This document shows, in pieces, positions 1 to 11,083 of a stretch of DNA of 64,000 nucleotides (within the stretch, counting starts at the first letter, position 1; each line of letters starts with the position of its first letter). The position numbers and the translations under genes are program-made. The notes under the pieces are model-generated. The model did not search any database, was not told the origin of the DNA, and saw only the letters and a list, made by a program, of their open reading frames with translations. The DNA is taken from NCBI GenBank assembly GCA_028571685.1, contig CM053162.1, positions 45,232,851 to 45,296,850 of the forward strand, in the 5' to 3' direction. The DNA comes from Heterohyrax brucei (Eukaryota > Chordata > Mammalia > Hyracoidea > Procaviidae).

Positions 1-5
1 ATCTG

Positions 6-740
6 ATGGGACACCAGTACTTTGAAATCCAACAAATCAAGAAGAAAATCAAAGACATAGAACCTTCCATGCAAAGCCAAGAAAACAGAATGGAACAAAT
101 GGAAAAAAGAATTTCTGACTTGGAAGACAGAGCTACTGATGCCAGCGTCTATGAGCAGAAATCAGAAAAAAGAAACAAGAAAAATGAAGAAACATTAAGA
201 AGCATGTGGGACTCTATTAAGAGGAACAACCTTCGATTAATTGGAGTCCCTGAACAGGGTGAGACATCTGAGAACACAGAGAGTATTGTTGCTGAGCTGC
301 TGAAAGAAAACTTCCCAGAAATCATGAAGGAAGAGAATGTAGACATCTCAGATGCATATCGCATGTCACCCAATACAGATCTCAAAAGAAAAACTCCAAG
401 ACATATTATAATCAAGCTTAACAAAATGAAACACAAGCAGCAACTGTTAAAGGCAGCAAGACTCAAGGCAAAGCTACTATTCAGAGGGAAACCCTGTAGG
501 CTCTCGTCAGATTTCCCAGCAGAAACCATGCTGGCACGGAGACAGTGGCAGGACACATTCAAAGTCTTGAAGGAGAAGAACTTCCAACCAAGAATCATAT
601 ATCCTGCAAAACTATCTTTCAAATATGAAAATGAAATTAAGACGTTCCCAGATAAACAGAAATTCAGAGACTTTGTAAAAACCAAATCCAAACTACGAGA
701 AATACTGAAAGAAGTTCTTGGCTTTGGCTTAGAAGAATGA
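6..740 (+). CDS. LINE-1 ORF1 protein, N-terminus outside window
   Basis: ORF1p is the trimeric RNA-binding chaperone of L1 ribonucleoprotein particles. 244 codons are open from an internal ATG. The frame is also open upstream to base 3, so the real start is probably before the window; the mammalian protein is usually near 330-340 residues. Residues 1-60 are a Gln/Glu/Lys-rich coiled coil. Residues about 70-150 match the RRM-like core (NNLRLIGVPE, then RHIIIKL), and about 160-244 the C-terminal domain (ARRQWQD, YPAKLSF). It ends at TGA 738-740. The open frame suggests fairly young age, but the partner ORF2 is dead, so I infer no function. Confidence 0.85.
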   Translation: MGHQYFEIQQIKKKIKDIEPSMQSQENRMEQMEKRISDLEDRATDASVYEQKSEKRNKKNEETLRSMWDSIKRNNLRLIGVPEQGETSENTESIVAELLKENFPEIMKEENVDISDAYRMSPNTDLKRKTPRHIIIKLNKMKHKQQLLKAARLKAKLLFRGKPCRLSSDFPAETMLARRQWQDTFKVLKEKNFQPRIIYPAKLSFKYENEIKTFPDKQKFRDFVKTKSKLREILKEVLGFGLEE

Positions 741-1170
741 AACCACTAACTTTATATTTTAGAACGACACACTACTCAATACTCTACTCATTTAGGGAAG
801 GCTCCAAAGTAAATCACAGCTTTGATTTGGAAAGAAGCAATCCACCCATCACCATGAAAACTATGGTGTCACCATAATAAAAAGAGGGATGTACTACAGT
901 CGTTATAGTCCTTCCAGATGGAGAGGAAGATGACAAGAATGGTAGTAATTAAAATTGGGTTTATAAATAGTTAATTAAGGGGGTTCATAGGGGCAGCTGT
1001 AAAGTACAACAAAGATATATCATACCATTTCAAGACACCTAACACACGAGTCTCAACAGCTATAAAACCAGCTCTGAAAAAGGTGAAAAATCAACTCACA
1101 AAAAGAGTGTCCCAGAACAGACTAATAAGAACAACAGAGAAAACATCAACATAAAAATAAACATATCACA

Positions 1171-4100
1171 ATGGCAGCACTAAACACATACCTATCAATA
1201 ATTACATTGAATGTGAATGGACTGAATGCTCCAGTAAAGAGACACCGAGTGTCATCTCAGATCAAAAGACATGACCCATCCATATGTTGTCTACAAGAAA
1301 CTCACTTGAGACCTAAAGACAGGAACAAACTGAAAATTAAAGGATGGAAGAATATATATCAAGCTAACAATGAACAAAGAAGAGCAGGGGTGGCAATTCT
1401 AATGTCAGACAAAATCAATTTTAATGTCAAATCCACCATCGTGGACAAAGATGGACACTATTTATTGCTGAAAGGTTCAGTACACAAGCAAGACTTAACT
1501 ATATTAAATATTTAGGCACCTAATGTCAGAGCACCTAAATATGTCAAAGAAACACTGACTGTGCTCTAAAGAGAGTCAGATGACTCCACAATAATAGTGA
1601 GAGACTTCAACACTCCACTCTCATCACTAGACAGATCATCTAGAAAAAAGCTCATTAAAGATACAGAAGACCTCATTGACACAATTAACCAACTAAATCT
1701 CATTGATATATACAGAACTTTCCACCCATCAGCAGACAACTACACCTTCTTCTCCAGTGCGCATGGACAATTCTCCAGAATTGACCACGTGATAGGCCAT
1801 AATGCAATGCTCAACAAAATCCATACCACTGAATTACTGCAAAGCATCTTCTCAGATCATAAAGCCATAAAAGTTGAAATCAATAACAGAAAAAACACAG
1901 ATAGAAAATGGAACTCTTGGAAACTGAACATCTTGCTCAAAAAAACATGGGTTATAGAGGAAATCAGGGATGAATTAAAGAAATTCATGGATTCCAATGA
2001 GAATGAAAACACTTCCTACCAGAACCTATGGGATACAGCCAAAGCAGTGTTCAGAGGTCTGTTTATCTCCATAAATGCAAACATCTGGAAGGAAGAAAGA
2101 AATGAAATCAAGGAACTAACTCTACAGCTTGAACAAGTAGAAAGAGAACAACATAGGAACCTCTCGGGCACCAGAAGAAATGAGATCATAAAGATTAGAC
2201 CAGAGCTAAATGAATTAGAGAATAGAAAAACAATTGAAAAAATTGAAAAGACCAAAAGCTGCTTTTTGGAAAAGATCAACAAAATTGATAAACCACTGGC
2301 TAAACTTACTAAAGAAAAGCAGGAAAGGAAACAAATAACCGAAATTAGAAATGAGAGGGGAGTTGTCACCACAGATGCAACAGAAATCAAAAATATCAAC
2401 AGAATACTATGAAAGACTGTACTCGAACAAATATGAAAACCTAGGGGAAATGGACAACTTCCTTGACTCATACCACCTACCCAAATTATCACAACATGAA
2501 GCACAACAACTTAATAAACCCATCACAAAGGAAGAGATCGAAAAGGTCATCAAAACACTGCCAACCCAAAAAAGTCCGGGCCCAGATGGCTTCATGGCAG
2601 AATTCTACCAAGCACTTAGAAAAGAGTTATCCCTAATACTACTGAGACTATTTCACAGTATAGAAAGGGATGGAGTACTCCGAAACTCATTCTATGAAGC
2701 CAGCATAACCCTGATACCTAAGCCAGGAAAAGATCCAACAAAGACAGAGAACTACAGACCGATATCACTCATGAACCTAGATGCAAAAATCTTCAACAAA
2801 ATTCTTGCCAACAGAACACAACAACATATCAGGAAAATAATCCATCATGACCAAGTGGGATTCATACTAGGGATCCAAGGCTGGTTCAACATCAGGAAAA
2901 CAATTAATGTGATTACCCACATAAATAACACAAAAGACAAGGATCACCTGATTTTGTCCATTGATGCTGAAAAGGCATTTGATAAAGTCCAACACCCATT
3001 CATGCTAAAAACTCTTAGCAAAATGGGCATAGACGGCAAATTCCTCAACACAATAAGGGCCATTTATACAAAGCCAATTGCCCACATCATCCTGAATGGA
3101 GAGAGACTGAAAGACTTTCCCTTGAGATCAGGAACTAGACAAGGATGCCCACTGTCACCTCTCCCATTCAACATTGTGCTAGAAGTTCTAGCCAGAGCAA
3201 TTAGACAAGACGAAGAAATAAAGGGCATCTGCATTGGCAAAGAGGAAGTTAAAATCTTCCTGTTTGCAGATGGTATGATTGTATATGCAGAGAACCCTAA
3301 GGAATCTATAAGTAAGCTACTCAAACTGATAGAAGAGTTCAGCAAAGTCTCAGGATACAAGATAAACATAAGTAAATCAGTAGGATTCCTTTATACCAAC
3401 AACGAGACTGTTCAGGAGGAAATGATCAAATCAATACCATTTACGATAGTCCCTAAGAAGATAAAGTACCTAGGAATTAATCTAACCAGAGAAATAACAG
3501 ATCTTTACAAAGAGAACTACAAGCCACTACTACAAGAAACTAAGAGAGACTTGGATAAATGGAAAAACCTACCCTGCTCATGAATAGGAAGACTTAACAT
3601 TGTGAAAATGTCTATTTTACCCAAAGCAATTTATTTATATAATGCAATCCCAATACAAGTTCCAGCATCATTTTTTAATGAGATAGAGAAACAAATCACC
3701 AATTTTGTTTGGAAAGGGAAGAAGCCCAAGATAAGTAAGGTACTACTAAAGAAGAAGAACACACTGGGAGGCCTCTCATTACCCAACCTTAGAACACAGT
3801 ATACAGCCACAGTGGTCAAAACAGCCTGGTACTGGTACAAGAACAGACAGATCGATCAATGGAACAGAATTGAGACCCCAGAGATGACATCATCTGCCTA
3901 TGAACAGTTGATATTCGACAAAGGCCCTAAGTCATTAAACTGGGGTAAAAACAGTATCTTCAACAAATGGTGCTGGCAAAATTGGTTATCCATCTGCAAT
4001 AAACTGAATCAACATCCATATCTTACACCTTAAACAAAAACCAAATCCAACTGAATAAAAGACCTAAATACCAAACCTAAAACGATAAAGCTCATCCAAG

Positions 4101-4993
4101 AAAAGGTAGGAACAACAATGGAAGATTTAATACACAATGAGGACAGACTCCAAAATCTGTCAAAGAAACCTCAATCAACAGAACAGAAAATAGATAAATG
4201 GGAACTATTAAGAATCAAACACTTTTGCTCATCCAAAGACTTTAATTAATAGAATTGAAAGAACACCCACAGAATGGGAAAAAATATTTGTCGGCAGCTC
4301 TATGTCAGACCGACGCGTGATCTCCATAATCTATAAGATACTACAAAATATCAAGAAGAAGAAGATAAACCATCCAATTAAGCGATGGGCAAAGGAGATG
4401 GACAGACACTTCACTAAAGAGGAGATCCAGGCAGCCAAAAAACACATGCGGACATGTTCACAATCTTTAGTTACTAAAGAAATTCAAATCAAGACGACAA
4501 TGAGACACATCTCACCCCAACAAGATTGGCCATGATCCAGAAAACACAAAACAACAAATGCTGGAGAGGCTGTGGAGAAAGTGGAACGCTCCTACACTGT
4601 TGGTGGGGTTGCAAGATGGTCCAGCCTCTTTGGAAGGCAATCTGGCGCTTCCTTAAAAAAATGGATATCGATATACCATTTGACTCAGTAATTCCACTAC
4701 TTGGAATATATCCTACAGAATCAAGGCCTTTCACACCAACGGACACATGCACCAGAATGTTTACTGCAGCACAGTCCACCATAGCAAAAAGATGGAATCA
4801 ACCCAGATGCCCAACAATAGAAGAATGGATAGGTAAACTATGGTACATATACTCAATCGAGCACTACGCAATGATAAAGAATAACGACGATTCCAGGAAA
4901 CACCTCCTAACCTGGTTTCAACTGGAAGACATTATGTTGAGTGAAAGTAGTCAGCGACAAAGGGACAAATACTGTATGAGACCTCTACGATAA
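1171..4993 (+). pseudogene. LINE-1 ORF2 (endonuclease/reverse transcriptase), broken
   Basis: The N-terminus is an APE-type endonuclease (LNVNGLNAP, CCLQETH, then a DFNTPLS-like and SRIDHVIGH stretch). It is followed by the reverse transcriptase ([46 protein letters not shown]) and the C-terminal Cys region ([18 protein letters not shown], about 4559-4612). Breaks seen: TAG 1513-1515, TAA 1567-1569, a frameshift between about 2351 and 2412, TGA 3581-3583 where Trp is usual, TAA 4031-4033, and two frame changes between about 4040 and 4526. The catalytic FADD motif reads FADG at 3263-3274, so even the reverse transcriptase core has lost one metal-binding Asp. Confidence 0.95.
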
Positions 4994-6000
4994 GATCTCA
5001 AAAACAGACTTGTGTATAGAAGAAAAGACTCTTTGACAGCTGCAAAGGAGGGGAGGGACGGAGGGTGAGGGGAGGAGAGTTTAGTTTAGATAATTACTAG
5101 AAATCTAGTTGGGAGAAAGTGGTGATAGCACACATTAGAAACAAGAACAACATGAAGTGGACTTCAGCATAACTTGAGTAATCCTTCCATCTTAACTCAA
5201 TACTGCAAGGATAGAGTAGCTGGGGCGGGGGACGGGGGACCATGCTCTTAGGCGAATTCCAGGCCAATTGGCACAACTAGCGTTTTGCTAAGAGAGCTCT
5301 CTTCACCCCATATTGGTGAGTGGTGTCTGGGGTCTTAAAAGCTGCCAAGCTGCCATCCGAGGACACAGCAAATGGTCCCAACTCAGCAGGAATGGATGCT
5401 CACCGAGGACCAAAATGACATGCAGTAAACACAACCGAGAAGACAGAGAGACCCACAAGAGTGGGTGCTTACATCCACTTGGGACCAGAAGAACCAGATG
5501 GTGCCCGGCCACCACCAGTGATAGACACGATGGAGCTCACAGAGAGGAGTCTCACTGGCAACACAAGAATAAAAAGGGGTGCATCATGAGATCTCCACTA
5601 AAAGACCTCAATTGATGGTCCAGCAATTTGGGGGTTCCTCTGAGAGCATGGCCGCCGGCCCTGATGTTGCCCTTTACCATAAATTATAACAAAGGTCCAC
5701 TCTTTGAACAGGAATGGATTGGACTTGGCAATGCAGAGTGACCATATATTGGAAGCACTTTATGGTTCTATACATCTATAAGATATCATCTTGCTGACCT
5801 CTGGCTGGAGGAAGGGGAGTGGACGGAGAGGAGGGGAAAGGAGTCTGTTGGCAGGATGAGACATGTATGCAGCAGAGAGGAACAGTGTGCAGTCACCGGA
5901 CAGGTAGAGCAGTGGAAGCTGCATATAGGTGGGCATGTAAATTTATATGTGAATGTACATTTTCACTCAGTCATGTTAAATAAAAATTAAAAAAGAAAAA
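4994..6000 (+). repeat. L1 3' UTR
   Basis: Non-coding tail of the L1 above. Landmarks: the G-rich tract at 5045-5080, 'ggtgtctggggtctt' near 5323, a block with 'accagaagaaccagatgg' near 5486, and the end 'tttcactcagtcatgttaaa' near 5962. These landmarks identify the truncated copies elsewhere in the window. The open frames here (for example 5313-5615) are chance frames in the UTR; the same block gives similar frames near 23.6 and 30.0 kb. Confidence 0.9.
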
Positions 6001-6205
6001 AGAAACCCTTCTGTACTCAAGATCATAAAGACATTTTCTTACATTGTCATCTAAAAGCTTTAGAAATGTTAATGCACCTCCCCAAGTAGTTAATGGGGAA
6101 CTGGACACTTTTCAAACATCACACAAATAATTTCTTGTTCACAAAAAGAAAAATGTAACTAGACAAGGAAGGAATCCAGTTGTTAGAGACCTAACTCAGT
6201 GGACA

Positions 6206-6500
6206 ATCTTCCAAAAGCAAACTCGTTGCCATCAAGTTGATTCCACCTCTAAATACAAGTTAACTAGACATCATATGTCTTCTACAGGAACCCTGGTACA
6301 ACAGTGATTTAGTGCTCAGCTACTAATCAAAAGGTTGGCAGTTCAAACCCATTCATCAGCTCTGCGCGAGAAAAGGCCTGACAATCTGATCTTGTCAAGA
6401 TTATAGCCTAGATAACTCTCTGAGAAAGTTCTATGTTATCACACTGGGTCATCATGAGTCAAAATTGACTTGACAGCACCTAAGAACAGCAATAACATAC
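6206..6500 (+). repeat. AfroSINE copy, plus an antisense SINE scrap
   Basis: 6287-6500 is a long-form AfroSINE: tRNA-like head 'ccctggtacaacagtgattt', 'aaggttggcagttcaaaccc' resembling a B box, and the end 'gacttgacagcacctaag' followed by an AAC-like tail. 6212-6245 is the antisense 3' scrap of another copy ('gttgccatcaagttgattcc'). Confidence 0.85.
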
Positions 6501-6604
6501 ACCTTCTAATGTGACACAATAGAAAGTAGAGAATATAACCTAAAACCTGTAATATAGTCTAAAACAAATAAAAGTACCCACTGTGAGTGGCATTTATTAC
6601 CGTT

Positions 6605-6745
6605 GCACATGTTTGTGTGCTGTCATTAGACTGCCAGAGCTTGAATTACAGCAATGAACAAACATTAATTTTTTTGTTAAACTTGGCAAGAGTAGAACTA
6701 CAATCAGGGACATGTTAGTCCAAATTTATGGACACGTTAGTCCAA
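6605..6745 (+). mobile_element. mariner transposon fragment
   Basis: The sequence from 'gtgtgctgtcattagactgc' to 'gttagtcca' matches the start of the transposase region of the fuller mariner at 8330 ('gtgtgctgtcatgagagcgt', 'aaacttggcaagagtg'). There are no terminal repeats and the reading frame is broken. It is a relic. Confidence 0.75.
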
Positions 6746-6775
6746 GTTGATATGTTCTGTACTGAACACGTCCAA

Positions 6776-6812
<37 letters not shown>
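6776..6812. repeat. (CA)n microsatellite
   Basis: About 18 uninterrupted CA units, directly after the mariner fragment. It is long enough to be polymorphic. Confidence 0.97.
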
Positions 6813-6813
<1 letters not shown>

Positions 6814-7302
6814 GGGACTATACTGGATTAAGAATGACTTAAAAATAAAATACCCAGGGGAAATGTATGGTTCTAGATAGGATCTGGTTTGGAGAAATCC
6901 AAAGGACTTTGAAGACAACTGGAAAAATCTAAACTGATCTTTTTTTATATGGAAATGAAGAAACTACTGACTGAAAACAGTAGGTTTTAAAACAATACAT
7001 GCAGTATGATCTTATTTTGGTTTTTAAAAAATGTACAGGCAATACACAGATGATTTAGAGAAAGATCTGTAAGACCAAGGTTTTAATAACCCCTGGGGGT
7101 AGAAATGTTTTTATTTTTATTTTTAGTCTGTACCTTCTAACTTTCTAATGGTATGTATACTGATTTTACATTAATAAAAAGTTACTTTTATTTTTTTAAG
7201 AAGAGTTTTAAAGTTTAGCCTTCCATTTTAAGTTTTTAATTCATAATGAAACGATTTGGGGTATTATTGGGATAGAGATCCATTTTAACTTTGTTCTGTA
7301 TA
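6813..7302. other. no recognised feature
   Basis: AT-rich DNA with a few long A/T runs near 7020-7200. I see no gene, exon or recognisable repeat. Confidence 0.5.
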
Positions 7303-7460
7303 AACCCATTGCCATCAAGTCAATTCAAACTCATAGCAGCCCTCTAGGACACAGCAGCACCACCCCACTGGAATTTCCAAGGAGTGCCTCGTGGGTTCAA
7401 ACCACCAATCTTTCGGTCAGTAGCTGATGTCTTAACCACTACGCTACTAAGGTCTCCTTT
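7303..7460 (-). repeat. AfroSINE, antisense
   Basis: Reads 'cccattgccatcaagtcaat' at the left and ends near 'accactacgctactaaggtc', the reverse complement of the SINE head. Confidence 0.9.
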
Positions 7461-7558
7461 AGAAAACCAATTATCTCACCACTGGTTACTGAATAGTTTA
7501 ATCCTACCCCACGTTCCAAAAGCCAGCTCTGCAATATAAAAATTTCCTCCACATGAAT

Positions 7559-8090
7559 GGGTGACTACACTAACATGTAACCAGAAGAATCAGATGGTGC
7601 CCAGCCACCACCAATGATAGCCATGATGGGGCTCACAAAGTTGAGTCTCAGTGTTAACACGAGAATAAAAAGGGGGGCACTCTGAGAACTCCACTAAAAG
7701 ATGACAATGATGGTCTAAAGGCCTCTGGGTTCCCCTGGGAACACGGCCCCTAGATCTGATACTGCCCCAGTCCATAAATCACTACTGAGGTCAACTCCTC
7801 AGGCAGGAATAGGTTGGACTGGGCAACACAGAGTGACCCTATCATGTGCACTTTACAGTTCTATGCATCTATAGGATGTCGTGCTACTAACCTTTTACTA
7901 GAGGGGAGTGGGTAGGGTGGAGAAGAGAGGACAAGAGATTGTTAAGAGAATATGACATGTATAGAACAGAAAGGAGGAGTATGCTTTCACTGGACAAGGA
8001 AAGCAGCAGGAGCTGCACAAAGAAGGGCATGCACATTTAACCTAGACCACAAACTTTCACTCAATCACAATAAATAAAACATTTTTTTAA
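7559..8090 (+). mobile_element. 5'-truncated L1 (3' UTR only)
   Basis: Matches the L1 3' UTR from the 'accagaagaatcagatgg' block to the end 'cactcaatcacaataaataa'. It is flanked by a direct repeat of about 10 bp (aaaaatttcc) at 7549 and 8090, a target-site duplication. The insert is about 530 bp. Confidence 0.85.
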
Positions 8091-8329
8091 AAAATTTCCA
8101 AGCATACATGGTTTGTACTGCTGATCTTGTTATTTATCCGTGGACTTACAAATAACTGTCTTAATTACTATGGTTTTTCTATCAGGCAGGGTTAATCTCC
8201 CTGTGCGTCCCTTGTTCTTTAGGAGTGTCTGTGATATACATGGGCATCCCATTATATACACATGCATACACACACACACACAAACTGATACATAATGAAG
8301 TAACCTGTCAATTCAAAAGCCTGCTGAAT

Positions 8330-10151
8330 GAGGTCTGACAATTAAGTCTGAAAACTTGCTGCTGTGTACTTCCATTGGCAGCACCATACAAACAACTCAG
8401 TACGGTTTCATAACCTTGGTATATCAGTTTCTCACAGCTGTGTTCGTGTCGATGTGTGGCAATGTCTTCCTGAATGGTGTTCATTATTATTATTGTGTGC
8501 TTTTGTGTGCTGTCATGAGAGCGTCAGAGCTTGAATTAGAGCAACAAACAAATATTAAACTTCTTGTCAAACTTGGCAAGAGTGGAAGTAAAATTAGGGA
8601 CATGTTAGTCAACTTTATGGGGATAATGCCATGAAGAAAACAGCACTGTAGAAATGGATTAGGTGATTTTCTGAGGACAGAGAAAGCATCACCGATAAAG
8701 ACAGGTAAGGGCAGCCAGTGGCGAGCAGAATTGACAAAAACATTGCAAAAATCTGTCAAATTGTGCATCAAAATCATTGGCTGACTGTGAGAAGCACAGC
8801 AGACCAAGTGTAATGGATTGAATTGTGTCCCCCCAAAAATATGTGTAGTAATTTGCCTGCACCAGGATTGCCTGTATTCTATGATTGTTCTCCATTTTGT
8901 GATTTTCCTGTGCTGTACATTAAAGGATTAGGGTGGGACTGCAAATCCCTTCAGAAGATCACCTACCTGCTCCACTGTAAAGGGAGTTTCCCTGGAGTAC
9001 AGCTTGCACTACCCTTAAACCTTTCATCCTACAAGAGATAAAAGGAAAGGGAAGCAAGCAGAGAATTGGGAACCTCACACCATCAAGAAAGCAGTACCAG
9101 GAGAAGAGTGTGTCCTTCAGACCTGAGGTTCCTGTGCCAAGATGCTCCCTGGACAAAGATGATGCAATACTGGACTTTCCTCCATAGCCCACAAAAGGGA
9201 AAGCCTTCCTCTGGAGTGGACATCCTGAATTTGGACTTGTAGGCTACTGGACTGTGTAAGAATAAACCTTCCTTTGTTAAAGCCATCCACTCATGGTATT
9301 TCTGTTAGGGCAGCACTAGCTGATTAAAACACCAAGTAAACATTGATAGAGAGACAAGAAAATTTTAACTGAAAATCTTGGCAAGAGAAAGGTACATGCA
9401 ACAGTGGTTCCAAAGGAGCTCGCCAATGAACAAACGCAAAGGAGAGTGTAAGTTTGCCAAGACCCTTTGGAGAGGTAAGACAATGTTTGCAGCCATGTTA
9501 TCACTGGTAATGAAACATAGGTCTACCAATATGACCCTGAAGGAGTCAAAGTGCATACTGGAAGTCAGCCAATTCTCCATGACCAAAATGTTACAACAGT
9601 CCAAATCAAGAATCAAAACAATGTTGCTAACCTTTTTTGATTATCAGAGAGATTATTTATTATGAATTTGTACCAGATCGACAGTTAACCAAGTTTACTC
9701 TTTGGAAGTGCTGAAAAGGTTGCATGAGAAAGTTAGATGAAAGCAACCTGAACATTTCATCAACACCTCATGGTTCTTGCATCACGACAATGCACCAGCT
9801 CACACAGATTGTCTGTGAAGGAGTTTTTAGACAGTAAACAAATAACTGCATGGTAGCACCCTACCTCCTCAATCTGACCTGGCCCCCAGTGACTTTTTTC
9901 TTTACCTGAAGAAACAGAAATATTGAAAGGAAGACCTTTTGATGACATCCACGACATCAAGGGTAATACAATGATAGCTCTGAAAGCCATTCCAGAAAGA
10001 GTTCCAAAATAGCTTAGAAGGGTAGACTAGGCACTGGCATTGGTGCACAGCATCACAAGGGAAGTACTTCAAAGGTGACCGTATGATATTCAGCAATGAG
10101 GTATGTAGCATTGTTTCTAGGATGAGTTCACAAACTTAATTGGCAGACCTC
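8330..10151 (+). mobile_element. mariner transposon, complete but split by an LTR
   Basis: Terminal inverted repeats are visible: 'aggtctgacaattaagtctg' at 8331 and the complement of the same at about 10125-10151. Without the inserted LTR the element is about 1.29 kb, normal for mariner. Coding remnants include a KLGKSGSKIRDM-like N-terminus (8356-8634) and, near 9776-9902, 'catcacgacaatgcaccagc' (HHDNAPA) and 'cccagtgacttttt' (SDFF). Stops and frame changes break the transposase. Confidence 0.9.
8809..9331 (+). mobile_element. solo LTR, MaLR (MLT1/MST-like)
   Basis: It starts with TG ('tgtaatggattgaattgtgt', then a C run) and ends with CA ('gctgattaaaaca'), 523 bp. It is flanked by a 5-bp direct repeat ccaag at 8804-8808 and 9332-9336, as expected for ERVL-MaLR integration. 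The end resembles MLT1 ('gcagcactagctgatta'). There is no internal retroviral sequence. An AATAAA lies near 9262. Antisense chance frames (for example 9083-9286) recur in the LTR at 63664. Confidence 0.85.
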
Positions 10152-10479
10152 ATATTTTGACTGGTACTACATGAAACCCACATATGAATTTCAGGAAAAA
10201 TTAAACATTTCCAGTTATTTTACCTACACAGTTAGTATGTCTCTCTGCTAATTAAGTCTTTTTAACATATTAAATTTTCATAAATTCATCCATGAATATC
10301 CATTACATTTTCTATAATGTACCTTATATTATTCTTGTTATTAAAAGTTGTATCCTGTTTTCTAAATTCTTTTTGGTAATTTTCTTTCTGCTTTACACAA
10401 AATTCCCAGGTATCACAAATAGTCTATGTTTGACCTCTAACCAAGCCTTTCTTGTCCAAGAATGTTTCTATCCTAATAC
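10152..10479. other. no recognised feature
   Basis: T-rich, without convincing coding frame or known repeat. Confidence 0.5.
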
Positions 10480-10905
10480 CTGAGTTTCTCACAGCACTAT
10501 TCACAAAGGCAAAGAAAAGAAACAACTGTCACGCCCAACAATGGAAGAATGGATAAATAAAATGTGGTATATACACAAAATGGAACACAATGAGTGATAA
10601 AGAAAAATGAGTTCCTGAACAGTCATGGAATATGGATGAACCTGGAGGACATTACATTGAGTGAAATAAGTCAAACACACAAAAAAACAAGTACTGTATG
10701 TTCTCACTTTTATGAAATGACATGAACAGGTAAATACACAGAAACTAATTTTCATTCGTGTCTAACAAGAAGACAGGGTGGGGGAGAGTAACTTTCTAGA
10801 CAGTAGTCATTTCTTACTTTAGGTGATAGGAAAGGTAACCCAGGTGAGGGTGAAGGGTACACAGCTCGATGAAAGTAAATTATGTCATTAAAATGTACAA
10901 AAGAA
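10480..10905 (+). repeat. old L1 3' end (L1M-type)
   Basis: 'ctgagtttctcacagcacta', 'aatggaagaatggataaata', 'gaggacattacattgagtga' and 'aagtactgtatgttctcact' are the usual end of ORF2 and 3' UTR of old eutherian L1. It is diverged and broken. Confidence 0.85.
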
Positions 10906-11005
10906 AAAAAAAGACCTACTGGAAATTGTTGTGGCATATATAATTTTGAAATAACCAAAAATATATATAGGAATGAAAGTAGGTGTACATGTGGATAAAA
11001 TAAAA

Positions 11006-11083
11006 CCAAAAAACTGGAATCACTGCTGTCAAGTTGATTCAAACTCACAGCCACCCTATAGAACAGAGTAGAACTCCCCATAT
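11006..11083 (-). repeat. AfroSINE 3' half, antisense
   Basis: 'cactgctgtcaagttgattc' to 'gaacagagtagaactcccca'. It directly abuts the 3' end of the RTE element that follows. Confidence 0.8.

Larger units (their letters stand above)
1..6000 (+). mobile_element. LINE-1 (L1), near full length, cut by window start
   Basis: The order is ORF1, a spacer of about 430 bp, a broken ORF2, a 3' UTR of about 1 kb and an A-rich tail near 5980-6000, which is the layout of a mammalian L1. The 5' UTR and ORF1 start lie before the window. The 3' UTR has the G-rich stretch (about 5045-5080) seen in many L1 families and reappears at many other places in this window, so this is the parent family of much of the local repeat DNA. 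Several stops and frameshifts make it inactive. Confidence 0.95.

Noticed and set aside
5313..5615. 100-codon frame repeated at 23596, 25609 and antisense at 29953-30255
   Set aside because: Similar peptides arise because all lie in the same L1 3' UTR block. No conservation of frame beyond copy identity.
8809..9331. Possibility of a full endogenous retrovirus
   Set aside because: Only LTR sequence is present between the two 5-bp repeats, with no gag, pol or env.
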